From: Pseudocercospora fijiensis CIRAD86
Taxonomy: Eukaryota > Ascomycota > Dothideomycetes > Mycosphaerellales > Mycosphaerellaceae
Length of the DNA stretch: 64,000 nucleotides
NCBI RefSeq assembly: GCF_000340215.1
Contig: NW_006921539.1
Coordinates: forward strand, 1,870,507 to 1,934,506
Direction of reading: 5' to 3'
In this document: positions 32,587 through 44,800 of the stretch, piece by piece
Numbering within the stretch: position 1 is the first letter of the stretch
How the letters are laid out: the number at the start of each line of letters is the position of its first letter
The notes under the pieces: generated by a model
What the model saw: the letters and a program-made list of their open reading frames with translations, nothing else
Databases searched by the model: none
What the model was told of the DNA's origin: nothing
Program-made: the position numbers and the translations under genes

Positions 32587-33860
32587 ATGATGGCCGCCGA
32601 GACATACCGAAGATTGACATTGTGCCTGTTTCATCTTGCCTCCTTCCCTGCGTCTTTGCAAGACTCCTCAAGCATCCAAATACTCTCAATCTTCGATGCT
32701 CTCGCACCAAACGTACACTTCGACATTCTCTCAAATCCGGAGTTCTTGGCAGAAGGCACTGCCATCAAAGATCTGCTCAACCCTGATCGTGTCCTGATCG
32801 GCTCCCTTCCGGATGAGAGATCTATGAGGGCAGTATCAGCTCTTGCTGATGTATACGCCGCTGGGTTCCACAATCTCGTATTATCACCATCAACTTGTGG
32901 TCATCAGAGCTGGCTAAGCTAGCTGCAAATTGCATGCTCGCACAGCGGATTAGTAGCATCAACTCTTTCAGTGCGATTTGTGAAGCCATCGGAGCTGATG
33001 TCGGAGACCTGGCACATGCCGTTGGAATGGACTCTCGCATCGGCAGCCGTATGCTGAAGCCAAGTGTTGGCTTCGGCGGCTCCTGTTTTAAGAAGGATGT
33101 GTTGAGCCTGGTATACATCGCGGAGTCACTGCATCTACCTGAAGTTGCTCAGTATTGGCGTTCGGTGGTTTCAATCAACGAGTACCAAAAGGATCAAATC
33201 ACGAAAAGGATAATCCTGCGGCTAAACAACACACTCTGGGGCAAGACAGTAGCGATCTTGGGATTTGCCTACAAGAAAGACACCGGCGACACCCGGGAAA
33301 GCGCCGCAATCTCGGTCATTCGACAACTTCTCGAAGAGCAGGCCCAGATTAATGTCTACGACCCTAAGGTATCGGAAGAGTCCGTATATGCCGCGCTGGA
33401 AGGGCAAAGATCTTCAAACCATGCGACATCTGAGAGCATCGGAGGAAGAGTCAAGGTGTGCTCCGACGCAGTCACAGCGTGCGCTAATGCCAGCGCAGTC
33501 GTAATTCTGACAGAATGGGACGAGTTCAGAACGGATGGGTTACCAAGTACCGTGCCACGAGAAAGTCTTGGGCTGGCGGGCGTCGATGATGAAGATATCG
33601 CGACTGGCAGTATTTCACCGGTAAGCTCGAAAGACTCCGGTGTCGATATCATGATGCAAGGCGAAGGCACAGAATCGCAAAGAGCTCTCAGCGGAATGGC
33701 CGATCGGGTGGACTGGCTCAGCATCGCTAAGGTGGTGCGACGGCCTGGTCTGGTGTTCGATGGACGAAATGTTGTCGATCCTGTGAGACTAGCGAGACTC
33801 GGCTTTAGAGTTGAATGCATCGGCAAGCCATCGATAACAGACACATGGCAGGCTGCCTAG
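32587..33860 (+). pseudogene. UDP-glucose 6-dehydrogenase, 5'-truncated and frameshifted
   Basis: Two overlapping frames make one protein. The first (32587 to about 32857) reads [20 protein letters not shown] and NPDRVLIGS. At 32857-32859 the frame changes. The second continues [20 protein letters not shown], then QRISSINSFSAICEAIGADV, GVGFGGSCF-type sequence (SVGFGGSCFKKD, containing the catalytic Cys), LGFAYKKDTGDTRES, LTEWDEF and VFDGRNVVD, ending at 33860. The first 130 or so residues of the enzyme (NAD-binding Rossmann part) are absent, and similarity before 32630 is scattered over frames. The family oxidises UDP-glucose to UDP-glucuronate. The C-terminal part also has a Ser/Asp-rich insertion before VDWLSIAK. 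A sequencing error could explain the shift but not the missing N-terminus. Confidence 0.85.
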
Positions 33861-34649
33861 GAACGTGGGCCACAATCAAATGACTCCAGCTCTTCTCGAG
33901 TGCTCAACCTTTCAATCCTTGCATTGAGGAGTCACGCCAGTCAAGCGATCCAGACCTTCGTGTCGGCGTGATAAGACGATGTATTGTGTAAGGATGAGCT
34001 CTTCCACTCTACGTGGTTGCACTGAGACAGCGTCAGCTGGGGAAGACGCTGCTTCTTGTTGCCGGGTGTAGTTCACAGCAGATTGCAGAAGTTGGTACGC
34101 TAGAGAATCATGCATTAGAGCTATGAATTTCTCGGCTCAATGCCGATGAGCTGAGCATTCGGCGCCGGTCAAGCATTCTGGCAAGTCTCGGCTCTAGCTT
34201 GTTTCTATTTTGCACCAAGCACCGAAGGCAATCTTCATGACTGCGATGTGAACTGCATTCTCCCGCCCACGTAGACTGCTGTCTCAGCCTTTCCGGAGTC
34301 AGTGCCGGAAGACTTGCCGCGAGCATCATCATGCTATGCCCTCGAAGCGAGCTGTAAACTACTGCAGCAGCTAGTCTATGGAAGGCGTGCGCCTCCTCAG
34401 AGTTGGTGGACGCTGGGCTTCTGCCACTCTCCCAAGTCCCAACTTCTCAAGCACGTGTACACGTGGGTGCCACACAGAGGTACCAGTCTTTCATCTCGCT
34501 ATTGGACCAAGTATTGCCGATGGCATGATAACGAGGACAGCCACAACTGGAAAGTTCTTGCAGCTAATGCAAACACGAAGTTCTAGAGTCATTTTCAGGC
34601 CAGTTGTACGGGCCCAAGTTTGGTACCGCATGCACGGTCTTTTTTACCC
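33861..34649. other. Intergenic stretch up to the transposon island
   Basis: A plus-strand frame of 106 codons (34378-34698) contains GPSIADGMITRTATTGKF but I do not recognise it, and it runs into transposon sequence. Otherwise nothing is seen. Confidence 0.45.
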
Positions 34650-37600
34650 CTACGCTCGTTATAAAGGGCAACCTGCTATCGAATATAGGGGTTACTAGTT
34701 AGAAAGTAGAAATCGGACGAGAATTTAGACGAGTTTGATATGCGTTTATTCGCGACGTTTTTAAAAGGAAAGATACTAATAGCCTCTCGTAGAAGGGGTA
34801 GTATATCGCGTAGGATAGTATCCCTACGCCTCGAGTATATCTTATAGATAGGTCCCTCCTTCCTACGGTTATACCTCCCTACGATTATATCTCCCTACGG
34901 TTATATCTCCCTATAGAGGGACCCTACCGTTTAATAGTCTTAGCTAGCGGGGGCCCCTACTATTCTTTACCCTAGGGTATAGCGGGATTCTAAGGTAAGA
35001 GAAAAGAGGGAGTTAATAGCAAGATTGAATTTCTAACTAGAATGCTAGAAGGGGACCTTTATACGGAATGTATATACCGCGTCTATACGATATGTATCGT
35101 CCTATATATTAAGATTAGCGATAAATAGGGAGGGATAGAACTTATAGCGATAGCGAGGTTAATATAGAAAAGAGAAAGAATATAACTAAAAGATATGTAT
35201 ATATACTAAGAGTCTAAGAAGTAAATAGGTATCCTATTTAGGAGCGTAGGGGCATACGGTATTAAACATAGTTCTATTTATACTACCTCTATATAACTAA
35301 TAATAAGAGGCTTTCTTCCAGAATCTTTCCTCCTGTATCTAGGTACACATATTACGACTATTAGTCTAGAAGGTAGATTAGATATATTATAAATACTATC
35401 TAGTAGTAACCGCGTTGCTAGGTCTAGCTAAATCTAACTCTAGAAATCGATTTGCTACTATATACCTCTAATACTCTCTTTTAACTAATTCTATTTATTA
35501 GATTCTAAATTTTTAGTATTAGATCTAAAAAAAAAGTGCCTTTTCGTAGCTTATATCGTTATTTAACCGTTATACTAGGTCTTAGGTTTAAAAGAATTTG
35601 CAGTATATAAAGTTAGGTTTAGCTACCTACTATATCCTACTCGCGTACTATATTCTAATCGCTTAAGTATTTATATAATTATTAGCTACATTCTTATCTT
35701 TTTAGTAGGCGCTGCTTATTGTAGCGTCTTACGACCTATAGGCAATTAGTCCTATGCTTCCGATACATACCTATATTATACTAGGTAGTAGGACGGTTCT
35801 CTATATAAGTAAGGGACGCAGACGTCGTACGATTACCCGATAGGATAGTATGCAGCTGGCTCTTCTGCTTTAAGCGAATAATATGTACGTCTTAGACGAA
35901 AAGGATACCCTTGCGATTTTGTATAAGGCTTGTATTAATTTTAATCCTTCGGTTCGCGTCTCGACTACGGGAATTATACTTAGATGTTAGAGTATTTTAG
36001 CTACAGGCCGATTAGCGCTACATTTAATTTCCGAGGCATTCCTTCGTAGATAACCGTATCTAAGAAGTGTCGATATTGCTAGCTAAAACAGGCATTCCGT
36101 AGACGTAGGGGTCTATAACCTTATATCGTCGAAACCTAATAGTATAGGGCCTATATAGGAGGTGTTATAGGAGGTGTTATAGGCTCTATTGTTACTGCAA
36201 TACTTATAGCTTATAGCTCTTTGTTACTGCAATACTTATAGCTCTTTAGTCTTTAATATAGCTTATCTTATCCCTATTTCTATAACTTATTAACTGCGCT
36301 TTTCGCTGTTTAATCTATCGACCGAAGGCTCCTTTATAAAGGCCGCTAAATACGATCAGGTATAGCTATTCGTCTTTAATATATAGGAAGAGAAGCCTTT
36401 TAATCGGTCGAAGGATAGGCTAACAAAGCGGACGATCTGCTATTGTCGTTGTCGGCGTAACTTCAATCGTAGTCGTATAGACTCGGAGGGTATTCGAAAG
36501 ATAGAATATAACGAGTTACCGTATAACGCCTCAATCGCGGTAATTGCGCTGTTTAATAAAGGCGCGGAGGTTCCTTACGGATACAAGATCGCGCGTAGAA
36601 GTCGTAATTCTACTATAGAGAGCGATAATATCTATAGTTATACGATAGACTATATAGTAAGGTTAATGTAGTAGATTAAGTTAGTTAGAAGCGTTAGAAG
36701 CTAACTGCGCTATAGGACGTAAGAGCTTTTAGTAACGGCCTCCGGGTTGTTATCGAACACCTAATAGATTAGTATAACTATAATACGGCTTATATCTTCT
36801 ACCTGTTAAAGGAGGGTATTAATGTAGGTCGTCTTACTATTATTAGAGCGCACTATGCAAAAAAGGGTGTTATAAAGTGGTCTGCGAAGAAGAATCTTAA
36901 GAGGGTGTCCCTAGCTAAGAAGGGCAATATTCGACTATAGCTAGATAGCCTTAATAAGCATCTCGGGCCTCTTATAGACGACGTAATAGGCGTAAGACTT
37001 TCCTATAAGGCTTTGTCCGTCCGTATAGATACCTTCTATTATAAAGGTGTTGTATAGACCGCTAGTTAGTAGCGAGAGATGCTAAATAGCGGTATTAGAG
37101 GGGATGTAAGTTCCTAATACCTAAGTTTCTATAGTAACGACTAACTGTCTATATATAGTTATTTCTCTTCGATACGACCTACAAAACGTCCGACAATGAC
37201 TTCTACCTATTTATAGTCTATATCCGCAATGCCTTCGGGTCCTAGATACTAGGGGGGCATATGTTGTTATAAAGCTAGCGAGCTAAGCTAATCGAGGCTA
37301 GGCTTTAGGTCTTAAAGAGATAGGCACCTAGCTAGAAGCCTACAGTAGCTATAACTAACGACTTAGCTTAAGAACAACGTACTATTCGACTAGCCTTCTA
37401 AGAAGAAGAGATTACGATGTTTCTATGTTAACGATACGCAAAGGAGACCTTCCTGCGTTACTTCCCTAAGAAGCAGTATCTATAGGTCTAGCGGCTATTC
37501 TCTTACGCCATTTATTACGCTCGGAGTAATACTAAAGTCGTTAAGACTATCGACGATATAGCAACTAAACTTCGAGAAGCTAATGCGACGACTAAATAGG

Positions 37601-38284
37601 TAGATTACCTTCTTAATAACTAGCGTAAGAAGTCCTATTTGTAGGCAACTTAGGCACGGCTATATAGCCCTCTTCTTATATAGGTCCGGATAACGTCGCC
37701 TCTCGAGGGCTATTATAACGCTATCAAATATAACAAGAAGAAGGATATAGTCTAGCTTTCTATATATAGCACTATAGTAGAGCTGATAACGACTAACGCT
37801 CGAATATTATATAAGGCAGACCTCTAACTATATAGGGTCGGAAAATCTACTAACTACTAGAAGATTAAACAGATGCCTTTCTTCGAAAGATTACAACCTC
37901 TAGCGGCTTAGGACCTTGTTAGAAAGCAACTGTCTATTATAGACGAATATAAGGCTAAAGGACTGCTAATATACCCCGGAATAGTAATATATAATAATAG
38001 ATAACCTGCCTATTGTAATTGCCTTCTATAGTTTCAAACCTACTTGCCTTGTTACTATATCCTTAGGTTCTACCTATTTGTTACGCCCTTTATACTTTAG
38101 TAATAATAGGCATACGTTAACTAATATACCGGCTTCAATTCTACGAAGATAAGTCTATATTAGAAGTAGCGAGACGGTAACTAACTATAGCTAGAAGGCT
38201 ATAAAGATACGCGGAAGCTATAGACTATAGGTAACCTATATCTTCGTAATTTAAGGTTATACTATAACGAGGCTATAGAAGGCC

Positions 38285-38414
38285 TATTACGAAGCTAGGA
38301 GGGAAGGGACACCTAGGCGGCTGCTACTAGCCGCCTTATAGGCATACTTCCTCCGTAGCTAGATAGACATAATATAAATTAATACACTTCAAAACCACGT
38401 TTCGAACTATAACA
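38285..38414 (+). repeat. Left LTR of Gypsy element
   Basis: 130 bp, nearly identical to 53382-53511. The few differences are C/T or G/A changes, as expected from RIP. Confidence 0.95.
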
Positions 38415-38429
38415 AAATAGTAGCTTCGC

Positions 38430-38529
38430 NNNNNNNNNNNNNNNNNNNNNNNNNNNNNNNNNNNNNNNNNNNNNNNNNNNNNNNNNNNNNNNNNNNNNNN
38501 NNNNNNNNNNNNNNNNNNNNNNNNNNNNN
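38430..38529. other. Assembly gap (100 N)
   Basis: Exactly 100 N, so the true length is probably unknown. It removes the primer-binding site and 5' untranslated part of the Gypsy element. Confidence 1.
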
Positions 38530-41500
38530 CGACCTACTCTAACGCCATTTTCCGTACTATCGACGAAAGCAGTAGTTAGACTATACTAAGCGAAAGAGTT
38601 GAGAAATTACTAGCGATAAGTCGACGCGGCTATAGGCGATAGACTAAGTATACCGCCGTCGCCGGCACCCCGCCGCCTTTACTTTTCTATTGTTTATACC
38701 CTTATTTGTAGAAGGTAGGTCCGCCCGATACTAGGTTAGCGGGGACCGCAATTTAGGAAGGTTTAGAATAACTAAACGGCGACTACTACGTACGCTACTA
38801 CGCTTAACATTCTAATTACGCTCGTGCTTAACACTCGAGCACCGAAGCCGCGTAGCCCTTAACTAGCCTAACTAACGGCCTATTGTTCTAAGTCTATAGC
38901 ACCGAAGAACTAAGGGGAACCTTCTATTAAGTTACAGCCTACCGCCTAGGAAGATTGCACTCTTCCCGAATTAGCTAAGGATAGATACTACCTTATCTAT
39001 ACGGCTTTTACCCTCCTAGCTTTTTCTAAGCTAAGACAGTACCTAGTAAAACTTCTAGAGGGAGACCTAAAATTCCGCGTTATCGCTATAACCGAGTAGC
39101 TAGAGGATCCTAAAGAAGCGGACCCTCCTCGTAGATTGAGATCTATATTAAGGGAGAACGCTAAGTCTACCGATAGGGACACTACGCCTAAGCCTCCTAC
39201 TCGCTCTAAAATTATTAGTAACTAGGTTAATAACAACTCTCTGTCTTATTCCGCGGTATAACAGGTCGACCGTTTAATAGCTTACTAGCTAAAGAGTAAG
39301 CATTTCGCCTAGTAGAAGACCGAGAACTTTAGGTCTACCGCTAAAGAGCCTCTAGAGAACAAATATCGTCCTCGTCGTAGGAAAACTTAGATACCTCTAA
39401 AGCTAGAGAAGCAAGCGGTTCAACCTTCGGTAGAAGACGATATAGGAGCGGCCCCTAAGCCGGATAGACGCAAGGTTCCCTTTACAATTAATCCGCCTAA
39501 GGGCAACGCCTTTAAGAACTTCGGCTCTTTTCGTAAAGAGCCCCCGCTAGCGCTACGAGAAAGCTCCCTTATCTCCGTATCTACTACTTTACCTCTTAGC
39601 TCTCTCGCCGACTTAGATCCGGAGTAAGAAATGTTAGGTAAGGCTAACGGAGCCGCAGCCCCTACTAACGGTAATGCTATATAGTAAATAAAGGAATAGT
39701 TTACTTAACAAATGCGAGAAGAACGCGAGAGAGCGGGAATATAGCGTAAGAACGACTAGGCTCGTCTCAATCGCGCCCTCGTAGAGTAACGAGAGGTCTA
39801 CGAGCTCGAGATCTAAGAAAAATTATAAGAGGCTTTCGAGCAGAGCCGCTAGGAAGCCGTAAGAGCTAAGAATAAAGCGGCTGCTAAAGAGAATAGCGAG
39901 GGTAGGGCTCCGTAGCCGTCGGAGCAACCTAACTACCGTATTAATACGGGTAAGCTATTTACGTCGGGATAGCGAGGAAACGCTAAGTCTACTAGAAGAC
40001 CGAGAGAAGCGAACTCTCGGAATAATACCGGCAATAACGAAGATAGCAATAACAACGCCGAGAATACTAGAATTAGCAGGTTAGAAACGCTTATAGGGAA
40101 ATTAGTATAAGCGATAGGGAATAATAGCTAGGTAGGCTATATAGCTCCGTAGAATAAGGACTATCGGGGAGCGACCGGGCCGCCGCGATATATAGGTCTT
40201 TACCCGATACGTAACCGAGTAGGCTACGGCCTAACGAGGGCAGACTAGTAAGCTAATCGGAATCGAGATGCTCGCCCTTATACTAGACCTAAGATTAACG
40301 CCGAGCGTTTCGCGGCCTTAGCCTAGGGAGTCCTAGTCGCTAGAGAGCTACCTACGGGCAACCTTAGGTCTATATAGAACCGCGGGGATCGAGGAAACTA
40401 CATTAACCCTAGGTATAACGGTATATACGCATATACTCCCCTATATACTCCTTAGTTAGATTTTAGCTAGGAAATCGCCCCCTATAAGTTTAAGCCCGAG
40501 CAAATCGGGTATTTTAATAAGGACCTGCCGGAGAGCAAAGGTAAAGGCCCGGTAGTATATTTCGGAAATACTATATACTACCGAGATGTTTTCGCCTTTA
40601 TTACGCGCCTAGACGTCGCTATTTAGGCTAGCGAATACCTAGCTCCTACCCTTCGTCTATTACTATACCGATACCTTTAGGGTTCCGCTTTACAATAGTA
40701 CCTGTACGCGCTTACTAATAATCGACGTACGCTCCTATAGACCGGCCCGGGGATCGAGCGATAGAAGGAGGCGTTGCGCGAACAGTTCCGATTAGACCCT
40801 TTAGTCGCCGCGCGCGAGATAGAGATAGAGCAATACCGTATTAAGGATATCGCGGCCCGTAGGAGCGTAAGCGAGTACGTTATTAACGTTATGCGTCTCG
40901 CTTAGTAGAGCGGTACGGAATTACTCGCTAGGCAGATTAATTATGCCTTCCGTAAGATCGCGCTAGAGCTTAGAGGTAATCTTAATACACCTACGGTATT
41001 ATAGACATATTAAACCCTTATCGATATAATGTAGGCCTACTACGCTACGTAGGTAGAGCTATATCTACCCGGTAGTACAACTGCTAGCTACTATAGTAGT
41101 AAGTATAACCTTCGGCGTAGCGATTTAGTATAGGGTAGGTTCGTAGACCTAAGGTTCTAGCCTAGGTCTCGTTTTAACGCTAGACGCGCGCCTTTTCTCG
41201 GAAACAATAATCCGTATAATCGATAGCAACCTAACGCCTTCTAATAGCGTCGTTAGCCTAGACCTTAAGTCTATAGCTGCTAACGACTATAAGCCGCAAA
41301 CGTAAGCGTAAACGAGAAGATAGTAGACGCGCGCGGTCTCCCGTAGTATCCGAATCCTTAGAGACAGTAGACGATGCCCGGAAATATAAGAGGATAAGGC
41401 ATTCCCGCGAATTACGGAGGCCTCGCCGAGCCCGCCTTTTTCTACGACCCGATAGACCGAGAGTAGGGCGATAAGTACGACGAATCTAGACTTAGTTAGT

Positions 41501-41700
41501 AGGACTAGTTCGACGCCTAAGAAGAGCTAGGAGATTAGTATAAGGCGGAAGAAGACGCTAGTTACGCCGGCGGATAAGAGGACTAGGTTTTCCCTTCTAT
41601 AAACCCGTTCGCATCTCTAGTCTACTATACTTAGACCTAGAGCCGTAGACCCGAGGTCTCGAGCTAGCCTTCCCGAGAGAAGAACCGCTAGGACGGCCGA
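38530..41700 (+). pseudogene. Gypsy gag-like remnant
   Basis: Reading Gln where TAG stands, the first 1.7 kb is polar and disordered, with Lys/Arg- and Gln/Glu-rich stretches. From about 40480 to 41250 it resembles a retrotransposon gag (capsid) domain: FITRLDVAI..., YRYLQGSALQ and, further on, YVINVMRLAQ. I see no clear CCHC knuckle. The many stops make any product impossible. Borders are approximate. Confidence 0.55.
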
Positions 41701-41899
41701 CCTATACGCTACAATATATACGGGGAGATTTTCCGCTCCGCTAACGAGTTTTTCACTACCTACCTCGACTAAGCCTACCTTAAGGACGCCTCCGGCAAAC
41801 GTACTAACGTACTCCTCGAGCAGGCTTCGGGAAACTCCGCGAGCTAGAAGTGAAACTAGTTACTCCTAGCTCGTAGCGCTTAACCCTAAGTCTATCGGA

Positions 41900-44800
41900 A
41901 ACTCTAGAATACCTAGTAGCTATAGGAATTTTCGAGCGCCTTAAATTACTAGGTTGCTTACTACTAGATAAGTAAGATGCCTTACGTCTATTAATAGAGG
42001 CCTAAGGGAAAGCATACGATTTAGTATCTTATAGAACTAGCTCTCTTTAGAATATCGAAACGTATCTTACTACGGACAAGTATTAAGAAGATTTATTATA
42101 GCTAGCTAAGCGAAAATTTAACGACATTAATAGCCTAAAGCTTTAGGTCTACTACGTTTAAGAGCAACTACAGATTATTCTATATACGGCTAAGCTCCCG
42201 CCGGGAGACTTAGCTTATACGTTCCGATATTACGATATAGTCGAGGCTAACTACGCTCTTACTCCGGGAGGAGAATTTAAACGTATATGCCTCGATACTA
42301 GTACAAAAGCATCGATAATAGACTAGAAGTAGCTAGTCGCCTAGCTAGGTCGAGAAAACATCTAGTATCTAAAGCAGCCTCTCGAATTTCGTAGTTTAGC
42401 CGGAAGTACAAAGTGCGAGCAATAGATTAATTTGTCGATGTACTTCCCTATATTCGCGAAGTCTAGAAAGCCTGCCCTCGCCTATATCGAATAGCTAGTA
42501 AGAGTTATGCCTAATTTACCGTATAATATGCTCCTCGGGATAGACGTTATAACCCCCGCCGGCTTTATACTCTATACCGGAGCCGGATACGTCGTTATAA
42601 TAGAAAACGACTACGCCGTAATACCTATAGCCTATATACCTAAAACTGAGACTCTAATACGGGCTAATATTAGGGCTATCGACTAAATTAGGCTACCGCT
42701 ACGTACGGCGGCAATAATTCTAGTACGACATAATAGAGCAACGGCTTTTAAGGGTATAGACTAAGACCTCCTCTTTGTTCCCGGCGAATCTAAATTCCCG
42801 GGTACGGCGGCGATATGCGCCTATATTACCGGACCCGAACTTCCTAGGGTCTAAGTTAGGAATCTTAGCTACGACGACGACCTAGTAATACTACGTAATA
42901 GAAAACTAAATAAACTACAGCAATTGCAGATAGACGATATCTAACAAATCGATAAGTTTAATACGGACCCTCGGTCTATAGAGCGAAAATTAGGAGGTAC
43001 CTCGCTCGCGATAGACCTATAGGTATAGGCTCTTTTAACTCGCGAATTCCGAGCATCCTTAAGAACGAGAAAAGCCGTAGCAGAACCTATTTACAGAGTT
43101 ACGCAAGCTTAAGCGCTTAAGACCCGATAGTCTTAGGCACCGACAAATAGACTTAGCGAAAATAAAACGATTAGGCTAATAGACCGAGAGTCTCCTCGCC
43201 CTTCCGGCCGAACTCTCGCTAGCGCGTTTTAGTCTAATTCAAGCCTAGCCGGTAACTTAGCGAATTCGGATTAGACTATAGTACGCCCGCAACTCCCGCG
43301 GATGTCTAAATCTTAGCTACCGACCCGCGAACTTAACGAAAATAAGGAAGCGGACCTAATAGACCTTAACTTGCCGCCTAATACCGCTAAAATTTCAATT
43401 AACGCTAGGATAGCTAGTCTTAAAACTTCGGCCGGCGTAACAGTTTGCGCGGCTAACCCGGATTCTAACGCGGCGGCAGACCTTTAGTCTATCGCCGACA
43501 AATTCCTATAGTTATAGACGGATAGGGGTACGACGATTAACCTACTAAAGGACAAGTAGTTAGAACTTCCCCTTAAGTCGGGATAGGAAGATAAAAAGTT
43601 TAGTAGTAAGGTTTATCGAATATCGGCGAAGGATAATACGGAAGTCGATAAATAGTTCGATAAACTCTACTTCTAAAGCAAGATAGCTTTTAGCGAAAAA
43701 CCCTTACTATTAGCTTAGCCGGTTTTCGTCGTCTAGAGGACGCTATTCCGCGACGATAGCTTAGCTTACCGTAAGCTACGCGTAGTTATCGATATTAGAG
43801 GCCTTAATAGTATATCGTAGAAGGATACCTACCCTCTTCCCCTCTAGGACAATATTATCGCTAAGCTACGTAGCTACATATATATCTCGGTAATAGACGC
43901 AAGGTCTATGTTCTATTAATTCGCGGTAGCCGAGAAAGATCGCTAGAAATTTATAGTAAATACTGCCCGCGGATAGGAATACTTAAAGGTCGCGGCGATA
44001 GGATATTACAATAGCGTTTAATATATATAAAGGCTACTCGACTATACTCTACGGGAATTCGGGGACGCGGCGAACGGGTATATCGATAATATAGTCCTAG
44101 GGTTAGTAGACCTAGAGTCTTATCGTGCCCTACTCGAACGCGTATTTAAAAAGATAGACGACTTGCGATTTAGCCTAGAACCCGGGAAGGCGTACCTAGG
44201 TTTCCCCTCTGTCTAAATTCTTAGGAGAACGGTAGACGGGAAGGGATTCGCAACTTAGGCAGACAGACTCGCAGCGCTACGGGAACTAGAAAAGCCTATT
44301 AACGCCGAACAGCTAGAACACTATCTCGGTCTAGTCGGCTACCTTAGGTCTACTATTCTATATTTCGGTAGAATTATACTACCCTTATAGTAAGCTAAAA
44401 TCGCCGTAATAAAGGAATACTAGGCTACCTAAACGAAGGGCGGAAGGCGCCGCACCTAAATACGGGGAGTAAAGCTATACTAGACCCGCGAAATAGACAT
44501 TACTTAGGACACTATACAATCTATATAGTCCGAAGACAGGAAGGGATTTCTCTAGCACTTCGACCCTACGTCTACCTTATATATCGACGTAGACGCCTCT
44601 AAGGAGTTTAGGATAGGCGTAATATACTACTAAGTCGACGGAGACTTAGAAATAGAATACGAGGAACCCGCCCCCGTAATACGGAAAGATAATATAGTCT
44701 CCGATTTCGTCGATAGTACTACCTAGCTAAAGCGGTCTAAGCAGTTTCCCCGAGATAGACTAAAGATCTTAGGTTTCGCTAGTTATATACTTACGGGTGC

